DNA of 64,000 bases from Micromonospora olivasterospora (GTDB lineage Bacteria; Actinomycetota; Actinomycetes; Mycobacteriales; Micromonosporaceae). The position numbers were made by a program, and so were the translations under genes. Numbering within the stretch: position 1 is the first letter of the stretch; every line of letters begins with the position of its first letter. Shown here piece after piece: positions 1 to 9,672 of the stretch. The stretch is taken from positions 4,464,001 through 4,528,000 of the forward strand of contig NZ_VLKE01000001.1 of the NCBI RefSeq assembly GCF_007830265.1. The letters run 5' to 3'. Under the pieces are notes generated by a model. The model was given only the letters and a program-made list of their open reading frames with translations. It searched no databases and was not told where the DNA came from.

Positions 1-670
1 CGGTGAGTGCCTCGATGAGGGCGTTGCGTTTGCGGCGCAGCGCTCCGTGGGCCAGCGAGGCGAGGGTCGCCGGATCACGTTGACCGGCGATCAACGCCTC
101 AACCATGTCCCGCGTCGACACCGTCCGCAGGGTGGAGGCCACCGACGACACCTTGATCAGGGCGTCTTCAAGCAGTTTCTCCAACCTCGACCAGTAGCGG
201 GTCCGGTCCCGGACCAGATCCACCCGCATCCGGGTGTAGTCACGCAACACCCGCACCGGAGCCGCAGGCACGAACGAGGGCCGCAACAGGCCCTTCTCGG
301 TGAGCTTGGCCAACCACACCGCGTCCAGCTTGTCGGTCTTCGGCCGCCCGGGCACGTTCTTGACGTCACGGGCGTTGACCAACTGCACGTCCAACCCGGC
401 TGCCTCGAACAGGTAGAACCAGATCCGCCAGTAGTCCGACGTGCTTTCCACGGTGACCTTCTCCACCCCCGCCGCCACCAGATCGGCGGCAAGGTCACTG
501 ACCGCGTTCGTGGTCGCCGTCACCTGCCACACCCGGCTCACCCGCCGCCCACCCGCGGCGGGTAGCCGGGTACACACCATCCCCGACTCCTTGGCCACAT
601 CGACCGCACACACCCGCTCCCAGACCTTCTCGCTGTCAGCGTCCGGGATCTCTTCGGGTAACCCGCGCAT
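1..670 (-). CDS. IS110 family transposase, N-terminal part (cut by window edge)
   Basis: Reading left from the ATG at 670 gives MRGLPEEIPDADSEKVWERV and then an IS110-type DEDD RuvC-like domain. An Asp lies in AVDVAKES, a Glu in VTVESTSDYW, and the paired Asp residues in RPKTDKLDAVWLAKL, all within the first ~125 residues. The later part (residues ~125-220) is the helical segment seen in this family. The C-terminal transposase_20 domain, with its catalytic Ser, lies beyond the window. IS110 elements lack classical terminal inverted repeats and insert site-specifically, and I see no obvious end upstream of 670. Whether the element is intact cannot be judged. The open reading frame is undisturbed through to base 1. 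Confidence 0.85.
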   Translation of the reverse strand, partial: MRGLPEEIPDADSEKVWERVCAVDVAKESGMVCTRLPAAGGRRVSRVWQVTATTNAVSDLAADLVAAGVEKVTVESTSDYWRIWFYLFEAAGLDVQLVNARDVKNVPGRPKTDKLDAVWLAKLTEKGLLRPSFVPAAPVRVLRDYTRMRVDLVRDRTRYWSRLEKLLEDALIKVSSVASTLRTVSTRDMVEALIAGQRDPATLASLAHGALRRKRNALIEALT

Positions 671-902
671 CCGCCCGCGTCCCTCCTCACCGTGATCGAC
701 CAGTGGGTAGGTCGCCCGGGGGCCTCGGTCGGGAACCGAAAATCTGACCGGCGTGCTCGAAGCAACAGTGCGTGACCCACAAGAGTCCGGGCCCCGGCGC
801 CAGACTTGCAGACGGCCTCAACTAGACCAAGATCGATCGGCGTCGGCGGGCGACCTGTCCACCATTTTCACGCCTGCGAGGCGTCCCGAAAAGACCGGGT
901 GA

Positions 903-970
903 CTTGCAGTTTCGGCCCGGTCAAAGGGTGCGAAACGCCCGGATCGGGGGCCACAAGTGCAAGATCGCGG
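903..970. repeat. Imperfect copy of a dispersed palindromic intergenic repeat
   Basis: The left arm CTTGCAGTTTCGG and the right arm AAGTGCAAGATCGCGG match the ends of the perfect inverted repeat at 9773-9845. The spacing (about 70 bp overall) and the GGCCC centre-left are also similar. It lies just downstream of the stop of the LLM oxidoreductase gene, in the otherwise featureless 320-bp gap between that gene and the transposase. This looks like a REP/MITE-type sequence that may serve as a transcription terminator. The rest of 671-990 shows no gene. Confidence 0.55.
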
Positions 971-990
971 AGGTGAAGGGGGCGGGGCGG

Positions 991-1953
991 TCAGAGGTCG
1001 CGGAGGCGGGGGAGGAGCGCGTCCCGGGCCCAGTCGAGGAACATCGGCTGGGTGCCACCGCCGACCTGGACGAGCGCCACGTGGGTGAAGCCGGCGTCGA
1101 CGAACTTCTTGAACGCCTCGACGTGCCGGTCGACGTCCGGGCCGCAGGAGATGCCCTGGGCCACGTCCTCCTCCCGGACGAACTGGGTGGCGGCGGCGAA
1201 CGAGTCCGGCCCCGGCAGTTCGGCGTTGACCTTCCAGCCCAGGCCGAACCAGCGGAACTGGTCATGCACGATCTTGCGGCACTCCGCCTCGTCGGGGCCG
1301 TAGCAGATGGCCACCTGCCCGTACCGGGGCTGGCCGGCGCCGCCCGCGTCCTCGTACAGCCGCACGAGGTGCGCGTCCGGCTCGGTGGCGATGACGCCGT
1401 CGGCGTACTCGGCGGCGAGGGCCGCCGACTGTGGGCCGGACGCGGCGACGGCCATCGGCACCGGCCGCTCCGGGCGGTCCCAGACGTACGCGTCCGGCAC
1501 GTCGAAGTGGTTGCCGGAGAAAGTCAGCGTCTCGCCGGCCAGCAGCGGCCGGATGATCTGCAACGCCTCCTCGAACATCTCGTGCCGCTGCTCCACGTGC
1601 GGCCAGCCGCCGACGACGTGCTCGTTGAGGTTCTCCCCGGCGCCGAGCCCGAGGGTGAACCGGCCGTCGGAGAGCACCCCGACCGTGCTGGCCTTCTGCG
1701 CCACCACCGCCGGGTGGTAGCGGCGGATCGGGCAGGTCACGAACGACATCAGCCCGGCCCGGCTGGTGGCGTGGGCGACCGCGCCGAGCACCGACCAGGC
1801 GTACGGGGAATGGCCCTGCGAGTCCAGCCAGGGGTAGTAGTGGTCGGAGACGACCAGGTGGTCGAAGCCGGCCGCCTCGGCGCGTACCGCGTAGTCGACC
1901 AGCTGCTTCGGGCCGGCCTGCTCGCACAACAGGGTGTAGCCGACGTTGACCAT
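991..1953 (-). CDS. LLM class F420-dependent oxidoreductase (FGD-like)
   Basis: This 320-residue protein has the luciferase-like TIM barrel of F420-dependent enzymes. Family hallmarks are the start MVNVGYTLLCEQ, the segment VSDHYYPWLDSQG (residues ~35-47), and TLGLGAGENLNEHVVG near residue 105, which matches the F420-dependent glucose-6-phosphate dehydrogenase-like branch. Members transfer hydride between cofactor F420 and an organic substrate in the cytosol. The substrate cannot be read from the sequence; sugars, alcohols and mycolate-type ketones are known in related enzymes. It stands alone, transcribed away from the sigma-factor operon. The ATG at 1953 fits the family N-terminus and has a GGAAGGAG-type ribosome site upstream. 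Confidence 0.88.
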   Translation of the reverse strand: MVNVGYTLLCEQAGPKQLVDYAVRAEAAGFDHLVVSDHYYPWLDSQGHSPYAWSVLGAVAHATSRAGLMSFVTCPIRRYHPAVVAQKASTVGVLSDGRFTLGLGAGENLNEHVVGGWPHVEQRHEMFEEALQIIRPLLAGETLTFSGNHFDVPDAYVWDRPERPVPMAVAASGPQSAALAAEYADGVIATEPDAHLVRLYEDAGGAGQPRYGQVAICYGPDEAECRKIVHDQFRWFGLGWKVNAELPGPDSFAAATQFVREEDVAQGISCGPDVDRHVEAFKKFVDAGFTHVALVQVGGGTQPMFLDWARDALLPRLRDL

Positions 1954-2094
1954 CGTGGCATCTCCTTCCTCCCGATCGTCCCCGGATACCCCGGTCGGGG
2001 CGGGTCAATCCCCTCGCGTCCGCTTCGGGCCCCGGGCCGGCCGACCCGTCGGGCCCGCCGGGGGTCCGGTCGCCTCGGGTACGCGTCGGGCGGC

Positions 2095-3351
<1,257 letters not shown>

Positions 3352-3354
3352 GGG

Positions 3355-3756
3355 TCACATCTCCTGCGGCGGCGCCGACATGACGGGGTGCACCTCGATC
3401 GGCATGTTCAGCGGCCGGCCGCCGGGGCCGGGCGCCGTCGAGATGTGCGCCGCGATCTTCACCGCCCGCTCCGGGCTCTCGCAGTCGACGATCCAGTACC
3501 CGGCGAGGAACTCCTTGGTCTCGGCGAACGGGCCCTCGGTGACGACCGGCGCGCCGTTGGCGCCCGCCCGCACGACCCGGGCCTGCTGCGGGCCGCCCAG
3601 CCCCTGGGCGTCCACCCACTCCCCGTCGGCGCGGAGCTTGGCGTTGACATCCTGCATGAAGCCGATGTGCGCCCGGATCTCCTCCGGCGACCAGGTGTCG
3701 ATCGACGGGAAGTCGGTGTTGGCGGCGCTGAACTGCATCAACAGCATGTACTTCAC
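3355..3756 (-). CDS. YCII-related domain protein (DGPF/PhnB-like), partner of the ECF sigma factor
   Basis: The protein starts VKYMLLMQFSAANTDFP from a GTG at 3756, preceded by GAGGAG at a good distance. It is 133 residues long and has the ferredoxin-like YCII fold: GEWVDAQGLGGPQQA, then VVTEGPFAETKEFLAGYWIV and ERAVKIAAHI. GPFAETKE is the characteristic DGPF-type loop. Such genes almost always precede an ECF sigma factor in actinobacteria, and here the sigma gene begins within four bases of the stop. The biochemical role is unknown; a signal-sensing role for the pair is inference. The longer open frame reaching 3978 has no ribosome site and is not used. Confidence 0.85.
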   Translation of the reverse strand: MKYMLLMQFSAANTDFPSIDTWSPEEIRAHIGFMQDVNAKLRADGEWVDAQGLGGPQQARVVRAGANGAPVVTEGPFAETKEFLAGYWIVDCESPERAVKIAAHISTAPGPGGRPLNMPIEVHPVMSAPPQEM

Positions 3757-3933
3757 GGCTGGCTCCTCACGGCTGCGCACCGATTCTCGGTGCTTTCGCC
3801 CGTAGGTAGAAGCCGCCACCCCGCCCTCGACATCCGCGGCCGGGAAATTTCCCGGAGTTCCCCACCAGCCAGCGCGGAAGGGGACGCGGCAGCCGCCGAC
3901 GCGAGGTGCCGCGTCGGGCAGCACCAGGAGGCA

Positions 3934-4077
3934 ATGGCCGCGCTCGACTCGCCGCTCCAGCGCTTCGCCGCCGACCACGCCGAACGACTGGAGGCGCTCG
4001 GCGACAGGCCGGGTGAACTGCGGCAGCAGGCCAGGACAGCGGCGGCGCGGATCGACCTCGCCGTGACGTGGCTGTAG
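3934..4077 (+). CDS. Possible small protein (47 aa), uncertain
   Basis: An ATG at 3934, two bases after AGGAGG, opens a short helical-looking reading frame (MAALDSPLQRFAADHAERLE) ending at 4077. The spacing from the ribosome site is tighter than usual and I recognise no family. It sits in the 426-bp gap between the divergent YCII gene and the Spo0M-like gene. It may be the tail of a lost gene or chance coding. Confidence 0.22.
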   Translation: MAALDSPLQRFAADHAERLEALGDRPGELRQQARTAAARIDLAVTWL

Positions 4078-4089
4078 CGGCTCAACAGC

Positions 4090-4117
4090 TTCACAGGCAC
4101 TTCACAGCGGCTACGGT
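4090..4117 (+). promoter_or_regulatory. Candidate promoter for the Spo0M-like gene
   Basis: TTCACA (4090-4095), a 16-bp spacer and TACGGT (4112-4117) lie 66 bp before the ATG of the sporulation-control gene. TTCACAG is repeated at 4101, eleven bases on, so a regulator binding a direct repeat is possible. The match to consensus is weak. Confidence 0.3.
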
Positions 4118-4182
4118 TAGGCTCCCCGGTTGAGTGGCGGCGTTCCAGGGTGGGACGCGCGCCTCCGTCAGCGGGAGTGACG

Positions 4183-5166
4183 ATGGTCTTCAAGAAGATG
4201 TTGAGCGCGTTCGGCGTGGGCGGCCCCAGCGTGGACACGGTGCTGGCCAACCCGAACACCCGGCCCGGCCTCGCGCTCGAGGGCCAGGTCAACCTGGTCG
4301 GCGGCGACAGCCCGGCGGCCATCGAGCACATCGCCGTCAGCCTGGTCACCCGGGTCGAGATCGAGGGCGGCGACCACGAGTACGCGGGCATCATGGAGTT
4401 TTACCGGATGCCGGTCAGCGGTGCCTTCGAGCTGGCGCCGAAGCAGCAGCTGTCGATCCCGTTCCAGCTGCCGGTGCCGTGGGAGACCCCGATCACCGAC
4501 GTGTACGGCCAGCGCCTGCACGGCATGACAATGGGCCTGCGGACCGAGGTGGCGGTGGCCCGGGCGGTCGACAAGAGCGACCTCGACCAGGTGGCGGTCC
4601 ACCCGCTGCCGGTGCACGAGCGCATCCTGGACGCGTTCGCCCGGCTCGGCTTCCGGTTCAAGGGCGCCGACCTGGAGCGCGGCCACATCTACGGCGTGCA
4701 GCAGACGCTGCCGTTCTACCAGGAGATCGAGTACTTCGCCGCGCCGCAGTACGCGGCGCAGGGCGTCAACGAGGTCGAGCTGACCTTCGTCACCAGCCAG
4801 AGCGGCATCGACGTGGTGCTCGAGTGCGACAAGCGGGGCGGCTTCCTCACCCCCGGCCACGACGTGTTCGGCCGGTACACGGTGGCGCACGCCGACGCCG
4901 ACCGCGTCGACTGGGTGCAGGTGGTCGACGGCTGGCTGCGGGAGACCACCGGGCGCTACGGGCAGCTGCGCGGCCAGGCGGGCTTCGGCGCCCCGCACGG
5001 CTACCACGCGCCGCACGGCCACCACGGCCACGGCCGGGGCCCGGGGATGGGCGGGGTCGTGGCCGGCGCCGCGCTGGGCGCGGTCGGCGGCCTGGTCGCC
5101 GGGGAGATGATCGAGGACGCCATCGAGGGCGACTTCGCCGAGGACTGGGGCTTCGGCGACGACTGA
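4183..5166 (+). CDS. Sporulation-control protein, Spo0M family
   Basis: A 327-residue protein starting MVFKKMLSAFGVGGPSVDT, with GGGAG upstream of the ATG at 4183. The first ~250 residues form the arrestin-like double beta-sandwich of Spo0M proteins: GLALEGQVNLVGG near residue 30, FELAPKQQLSIPFQLPVPWE near residue 95, and GVNEVELTFVTSQ near 195. A His/Gly-rich linker (HGYHAPHGHHGHGRGPG) follows, then a hydrophobic glycine-rich helix (MGGVVAGAALGAVGGLVAGE) and an acidic tail. Spo0M affects sporulation and cell division in Bacillus; homologues are common in sporulating actinobacteria. It is monocistronic and ends at a strong hairpin. The C-terminal helix may act in membrane association or oligomerisation (inference). 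Confidence 0.88.
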   Translation: MVFKKMLSAFGVGGPSVDTVLANPNTRPGLALEGQVNLVGGDSPAAIEHIAVSLVTRVEIEGGDHEYAGIMEFYRMPVSGAFELAPKQQLSIPFQLPVPWETPITDVYGQRLHGMTMGLRTEVAVARAVDKSDLDQVAVHPLPVHERILDAFARLGFRFKGADLERGHIYGVQQTLPFYQEIEYFAAPQYAAQGVNEVELTFVTSQSGIDVVLECDKRGGFLTPGHDVFGRYTVAHADADRVDWVQVVDGWLRETTGRYGQLRGQAGFGAPHGYHAPHGHHGHGRGPGMGGVVAGAALGAVGGLVAGEMIEDAIEGDFAEDWGFGDD

Positions 5167-5179
5167 CCGTCGACACACG

Positions 5180-5215
5180 ACGGCGGCCTCCGGGAGTGCT
5201 CCCGGAGGCCGCCGT
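5180..5215. terminator. Bidirectional hairpin terminator
   Basis: A perfect 16-bp stem (5180-5195 with 5200-5215) and a GTGC loop lie between the convergent Spo0M-like gene and the small membrane-protein gene. There is no T-run, which is common for terminators in this GC range. Confidence 0.75.
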
Positions 5216-5241
5216 TCCGCTCGGGGCGGATCACCGCCCGG

Positions 5242-5619
5242 TCAGTGCCGGGCCTTGCGCTCGGTGGCGCTGCGGTAGTTGCTCCCCGCCTTGGCCAGGC
5301 CCCGGCTGCCCAGGTAGCCGATCGTCAGCAGGGTGATGAAGAACCAGGCCTGCGGCGCGCGGAAGATGTCCACGCCGACCGAGTTCTTGCCGACCAGGTA
5401 CGAGGCGATCAGCACCGCCGCGACCGAGGCGGCGTAGACCCAGAACTCGGTGGTCTTGAACGCGTTCTTGGTCTCGGTGCCGGGCGCCTGCATCGCCTCC
5501 CGGTGCCCGTCGTACATCGCCGGCATCGGCCGGGTGGGCGCCTCCTGCATCGGGCGGTTCGGCGCCTCCTGCGCCGTCGGCCGGTTCATGGGCCTGGTGG
5601 ATGCGGCCTGCGTGCTCAT
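5242..5619 (-). CDS. Small membrane protein, function unknown
   Basis: This 125-residue protein starts at an ATG preceded by GAGGAGGACCAG. The N-terminal third is disordered and contains three short repeats of the type RPM-x-EAP (NRPMQEAP, TRPMPAMY). Two transmembrane helices follow: FWVYAASVAAVLIASYLVG near residues 60-78, and AWFFITLLTIGYLGSRGLA near 88-106. A short basic tail ends the protein. Related two-helix proteins of unknown role are widespread in actinobacteria. No operon partner is visible: it converges on the Spo0M-like gene, and the 465 bp upstream (5620-6084) contain no recognisable gene. Confidence 0.7.
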   Translation of the reverse strand: MSTQAASTRPMNRPTAQEAPNRPMQEAPTRPMPAMYDGHREAMQAPGTETKNAFKTTEFWVYAASVAAVLIASYLVGKNSVGVDIFRAPQAWFFITLLTIGYLGSRGLAKAGSNYRSATERKARH

Positions 5620-6084
5620 CTGGTCCTCCTCAGGATTTGATGAGTCTTACCTCGCCCCCGCCCCGCTACCGCGTGTCGGCCACGGCACGGTTCGCGTTCC
5701 CGGCGGGGGCACCCCCCGTCTACCCGGAGGCCCGGCGGGGTAACGCCCGGCGGGCCCCTGATGACAGCCGTCAGCGCAGGCCGTTGCCCAGCGACGCTCA
5801 CCGGCACGTCCGGGTCCGAGTGACGACGCCGTCCCCGCCCAGTTCTATCCCGCGCTGCATGACCGTCGCGTCGCCGGCCGGGTGCGGGGCGACCTTCAGC
5901 CCGTACCGCGGCTGGAGGGTCCGCACGTCCGGTCCGTGGAGGTACGCCGGGTTCTCCCGGGATACCAGTACGGTGCGGGCGGCCGGCGGGCGAAGCCCGG
6001 ATGAACCGGGGCGGGCGTCCCCCGGGCGTGGGTTTGGCCGGCGGGTCTCCGGGCACGCAGGACGATCCGGAAACCTGCGAGGTG

Positions 6085-6498
6085 ATGGACGTGCGTGAGG
6101 ACGACAGGATGCGGGAGTCCGCCCGCAAGGCCGAGGACCGGATCGCCCGCGGCGTGTACGGCGCGGGAGCGATCGACGAGGTCACCGTCCCGCCGACCGA
6201 CGAGCTACGGGTCATCCAGGAGGAGGACCCGTACGACCCGGCGCATCAGCCGGTGGACCAGGGGACGCTACGCGACGGCGGGCCCACACGCGGGCAGGGC
6301 GCGGTCACCACGACCGGCGGCACGGCCGGCCCGGCGAGCACCCGGCGGCTGGCCCGGCAGCCGGAGCGGCACCGGGGGAAGGTGGCGCCGACCACCACCG
6401 GGGACGCCACGACCGGCGGCCTGAGCACGCCAGCGGGCGGCTCCACCAGCGACAAGTCGAGCACCGGCGGCCAGGTGGGCAACTTCACCGACGAGTGA
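6085..6498 (+). CDS. Hypothetical disordered protein
   Basis: The ATG at 6085 has GCGAGGT just upstream and begins MDVREDDRMRESARKAEDRI. The protein is about 137 residues, acidic and helical at first, and then rich in Thr, Gly and Ser (TTTGGTAGPAST, STSDKSSTGGQVGNFTDE). There is no signal peptide or membrane segment and I do not recognise the family. A longer frame reaching 6001 lacks a ribosome site. A strong hairpin follows the stop, which supports a real transcription unit. Confidence 0.5.
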   Translation: MDVREDDRMRESARKAEDRIARGVYGAGAIDEVTVPPTDELRVIQEEDPYDPAHQPVDQGTLRDGGPTRGQGAVTTTGGTAGPASTRRLARQPERHRGKVAPTTTGDATTGGLSTPAGGSTSDKSSTGGQVGNFTDE

Positions 6499-6504
6499 GG
6501 CCCC

Positions 6505-6537
6505 GGCGGCGATCGTGGACCGTCCACGATCGCCGCC
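6505..6537. terminator. Hairpin terminator
   Basis: A perfect 15-bp inverted repeat (GGCGGCGATCGTGGA with its complement, 3-base loop) starts six bases after the stop of the preceding gene and about 60 bp before the end of the convergent HelR-like gene. It may serve both. Confidence 0.75.
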
Positions 6538-6599
6538 AGCCCCGATCGGCGCGCGGTTGGTCACCGGCGGGGCGTCGACCAAGCGGGCCGGCGGCGGCC

Positions 6600-8894
6600 T
6601 CAGCCGGCGCGGAGCACGCCGAGGCGCTGGGTGGCGCGGGTGAGGGCCACGTACAGATCGCTGTGCCCGCGCGGCGACTCGGCCACGATGCGTTCCGGGT
6701 CGGCCACCAGGACGGAGTCGAACTCCAGCCCCTTGGCCTGCCCGACGGTGAGCACCACCACCCGGCTCTCCAACTCGGGTTGCTCGCCGACCGCCGCCTC
6801 CGGCAGCGTCGCCACGACGGCGGCGCCCAGCTCGTCGACCCGGCCCGCCGGCACGATCACCCCGAGGCGGCCGTCGGTCAGCGCGGCGGCCTCGGCCACC
6901 GCGGCGTCGGTCAGCGCGGCGGCCAGCCGGCCGGCCGGCACCGTACGGTCCCAGGGCGGCACCCCGCTCTCCCGCACCGAGCGCGGCGGGCTCAGGTGCG
7001 GGTCGATCTCGGCCAGCACCCGGGCCGCCACCGCCATGATCTCGGCGGGGGTGCGGTAACTGACGGTCAGCTCCTCCAGCCGCCAGCGCTGCGCCACGTA
7101 CGGCTCCAGCGCGTCCGCCCAGGAGCCGGTGCCCGCCAGCGCCCCGGTCTGCGCCACGTCCCCGACGATCGTCATCGACCGGCTCGGGCACCGGCGCATC
7201 AGCAGCCGCCAGGCCATCGGCGACAGCTCCTGCGCCTCGTCGACGATGACGTGCCCGAACGCCCAGCGCCGGTCGGCGGCGGCCCGCTGGGCGGTGGTCA
7301 GCCGGTCGCCCTCCTCCTGGCGTTCCAGCAGCCGGTCGGCGTCCAGCAGGTCGGTGACGCCGAGGATCTCGCCGCCGTCCGCCTCGTCCTCCACGTCGAT
7401 GGAGCGGGAACCACGGGCGATCTCCAGCACGCCCTCGGCGTACTCGCGCTGGAGGGCACGGACGCGGGCCCGGCGCGCCTCGGCGGCCCGCTCGTCCTCG
7501 CCGAGCAGCTCGGCGGCCTCGTCCAGCAGCGGCACGTCGGCCGGGGTCCAGCCGCCGCCCGGCGCGCGGTGCAGCAGGGCCCGCTCGGCGTCGGTCAACC
7601 CGGGCGCGGCGACGGCGATCCGGGCCGGGTCGGCGTACAGGTCGGCGAGCAGGCGCTGCGGGGTGAGCACCGGCCAGAGCTGGTCCAGGGTGGCGCGGAC
7701 CTCGGCCTCCTCGCGCAGCTCGCGGCGGATCTCCGCGCGGTCGGCCTCCTCCAGCAGGTTCTCCCCGCCCAGCGGGTCGGCGCCGATCCGCTCGGCGACC
7801 TGGTCGGCGAGCGCGTGCACGATCTCGACGTCGAACAGGGCACGGGCCAGGTTGTGCGGCCGGCCCGCGCGGCGGACCCGGTCCCGGGCCGCCCGTACGG
7901 TCTCCGGGTCCAGCCGCAGCACCTCCCGCTCGACCTCGATCTCCAGCGGCTCGTCGGGCACCCACTGCCGGTCCCGCACGGCCGCCGCCAGCACCTCGGC
8001 CAGCTCCGCCCGCCCCTTGAGGGCGGCGACCTCCGCCGGCTCCGCGCGCCGGGCGTTCACCCCGGGGAACAGGTCGCCCTGGGTACGCAGCAGCACGCCG
8101 GTCTCGGCCAGCGCCGGGAGCACCTGCGAGATGTAGCGCAGGAACGTCTCGTTCGGGCCGACCAGCAGCACGCCCCGGCTGGACAGCACCTGGCGGTGGG
8201 TGTAGAGCAGGTACGCCGCGCGGTGCAGCGCGACGGCGGTCTTCCCGGTGCCCGGGCCGCCCTGGACCACCAGCACCCCGGGCAGGTCGGCGCGGATGAT
8301 GCGGTCCTGCTCGGCCTGGATGGTCTCGACGATGTCGCGCATCCGGCCGGTGCGGCCGGCGTTGAGCGCGGCGAGCAGGGACGCCTCGCCGGTCAGCTCC
8401 TCGTGCGCGGTGGGGGAGGCGGCGGCCAGGTCGAGCACCTCGTCGTTGACCGCGGTCACCTTCCGCTGCCGGGTACGCAGGTGCCGGCGCCGCCGTAGGC
8501 CCTGCGGGTTGGCGGCGGTGGCCAGGTAGAAGGCTCGGGCGGCGGGGGCCCGCCAGTCCATCAGCAGCGGGTCGTAGTCGCCGCCGGTGTCGAAGATCCC
8601 GATCCGGCCGACGTAGCGGCGGGCGCCGTCGTCGGTGTCCAGCCGGCCGAAGCAGAGCCCGTTCTCCACCGCCGAGTACTGCTCGACCTGTTCGGCGTAC
8701 ATCCGGACGGTGTCGTCGCGCTGGGACTGCGCCTGCCTGGTGCCGCCGGTGGCGCGCAGTTCCGCGGTGAGCCGCTCGGCGGCCTGCTCCCGCATTCCGT
8801 CGAGCCGCGCGTAGAGCATGGAGACGTACTCCTGCTCGTGGCCGATCTCGTCGTCGTGCCGCAGCTCGCCGGGACCGTCCGAGTGCCTTGACAA
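6600..8894 (-). CDS. helR: HelD/HelR-like RNA polymerase-associated ATPase (UvrD-like fold)
   Basis: This 764-residue superfamily I helicase-like protein has an N-terminal coiled coil (EQEYVSMLYARLDGMREQAA). Walker A is GGPGTGKTAVALHRAA near residue 215, Walker B is VIVDEAQELSPMAW near 545, and the C-terminal motif is LYVALTRATQRLGVL. The insert RRYVGRIGIFDTGGDYDPLL and the segment MDWRAPAARAFYLAT are typical of HelD proteins, which bind RNA polymerase and recycle it. HelR members additionally displace rifamycins. It starts at a TTG (8894) directly after GGAGAAGG, and the start overlaps a consensus promoter for the opposite strand. The gene symbol is used in the sense of the family; the rifamycin role here is inference. 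Confidence 0.85.
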   Translation of the reverse strand: MSRHSDGPGELRHDDEIGHEQEYVSMLYARLDGMREQAAERLTAELRATGGTRQAQSQRDDTVRMYAEQVEQYSAVENGLCFGRLDTDDGARRYVGRIGIFDTGGDYDPLLMDWRAPAARAFYLATAANPQGLRRRRHLRTRQRKVTAVNDEVLDLAAASPTAHEELTGEASLLAALNAGRTGRMRDIVETIQAEQDRIIRADLPGVLVVQGGPGTGKTAVALHRAAYLLYTHRQVLSSRGVLLVGPNETFLRYISQVLPALAETGVLLRTQGDLFPGVNARRAEPAEVAALKGRAELAEVLAAAVRDRQWVPDEPLEIEVEREVLRLDPETVRAARDRVRRAGRPHNLARALFDVEIVHALADQVAERIGADPLGGENLLEEADRAEIRRELREEAEVRATLDQLWPVLTPQRLLADLYADPARIAVAAPGLTDAERALLHRAPGGGWTPADVPLLDEAAELLGEDERAAEARRARVRALQREYAEGVLEIARGSRSIDVEDEADGGEILGVTDLLDADRLLERQEEGDRLTTAQRAAADRRWAFGHVIVDEAQELSPMAWRLLMRRCPSRSMTIVGDVAQTGALAGTGSWADALEPYVAQRWRLEELTVSYRTPAEIMAVAARVLAEIDPHLSPPRSVRESGVPPWDRTVPAGRLAAALTDAAVAEAAALTDGRLGVIVPAGRVDELGAAVVATLPEAAVGEQPELESRVVVLTVGQAKGLEFDSVLVADPERIVAESPRGHSDLYVALTRATQRLGVLRAG

Positions 8895-8917
8895 GCCTTC
8901 TCCCTAGTGATTAGAAT
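8889..8917 (+). promoter_or_regulatory. Consensus sigma-70-type promoter overlapping the start codon of the HelR-like gene
   Basis: TTGACA (8889-8894), exactly 17 bp, then TAGAAT (8912-8917) on the plus strand. This is the closest match to the housekeeping consensus I saw in the window. The predicted start (around 8924) is the first base of the terminator hairpin at 8925-8952. The -35 element covers the TTG start codon of the divergent gene. Confidence 0.65.
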
Positions 8918-8924
8918 TGCTTGG

Positions 8925-8952
8925 GAACGGCATTATTCGCCGTTCTTTTTTT
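8925..8952 (+). terminator. Intrinsic terminator with T-run, immediately after a promoter
   Basis: GAACGGC (8925-8931), a 7-base loop and GCCGTTC (8939-8945) are followed by seven T residues. This is a textbook rho-independent terminator and is rare in such GC-rich DNA. On the minus strand there is no T-run after the hairpin, so it works only for plus-strand transcripts, that is, in the leader of the SGNH hydrolase gene. Confidence 0.8.
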
Positions 8953-9045
8953 GTGCCTGAATTGCAGAAGATACCGCGCGTCGACCCCTTCCACCAAGCA
9001 ATCCGGGCGGGGCACGCCGCCGGGTCGGGGAACGGGGGTCGCGGG

Positions 9046-9672
9046 TTGCTGCTGGGTGCCGGTCAACGGATCGTCTTCATCGGGGACAGCATCACCGACT
9101 GCGGTCGCCGCGACGGCGCCGCCCCGTACGGCGACGGCTATGTCAGCCTGGTCCACGCCTTCGTCACCGCCCGGCACCCGGAGCTGGGGTTGACCTGGGT
9201 CAACCGGGGGATCAGCGGGAACACCGTCCGGGACCTGGCGGCCCGCTGGGAGTCCGACGCGATCGGCGAGCGCCCCGACTGGCTGTCCGTGATGATCGGG
9301 ATCAACGACATCTGGCGGGCGTTCACCCCGGGTCGGGGGGCCGAGGCGGTGCCGATCGACGAGTACGAGCGGACGTTGCGCGTCCTGCTCCGCCGGGCCG
9401 TGGACGCGACGGGCTGCCGGTTGGTGCTCGCCGACCCGTTCCTCATCGAACCGGACGTCGACGAGCCGCAGCGCGCGCAGACCGACCGGTACGCGGCCGT
9501 GGTCGCCGCCCTGGCCAAGGACTTCGAGGCCGTGCATGTGCCCACCCAGGCGGCCTTCGACCGGGTGTTGGCGCACACCCCGCCCGGCCACTGGGCCCCA
9601 GACCGGGTCCACCCGGCCCTGCCCGGCCACGCGGTCATCGCCGACGCCTTCCTGTCCACCCTAACCCCCTAA
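9046..9672 (+). CDS. SGNH/GDSL family hydrolase
   Basis: A 208-residue esterase/lipase-type protein with all four SGNH blocks. Block I is VFIGDSITDCG with the nucleophile Ser, block II is NRGISGNTVRD, block III is IGINDIWR, and block V is DRVHPALPGH with the Asp/His pair. These enzymes hydrolyse esters of carbohydrates or lipids. There is no signal peptide, so it is probably cytosolic. The TTG at 9046 matches the usual family start (LLLGAGQRIVFIGDS). The frame is open upstream, but that part covers the promoter and terminator described above and is taken as leader. The gene is divergent from the HelR-like gene. Confidence 0.85.
   Translation: MLLGAGQRIVFIGDSITDCGRRDGAAPYGDGYVSLVHAFVTARHPELGLTWVNRGISGNTVRDLAARWESDAIGERPDWLSVMIGINDIWRAFTPGRGAEAVPIDEYERTLRVLLRRAVDATGCRLVLADPFLIEPDVDEPQRAQTDRYAAVVAALAKDFEAVHVPTQAAFDRVLAHTPPGHWAPDRVHPALPGHAVIADAFLSTLTP

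Noticed and set aside
6495..8498. A 667-codon plus-strand frame opposite the HelR-like gene
   Set aside because: Antisense shadow without start signal or domain; the minus strand carries complete HelD-type motifs.
8885..8900. Rifamycin-associated element upstream of the HelR-like gene
   Set aside because: Only a short CTTG-T-CAAG core is present and it overlaps the ribosome site and start codon. The full ~19-bp inverted repeat as I remember it is absent.
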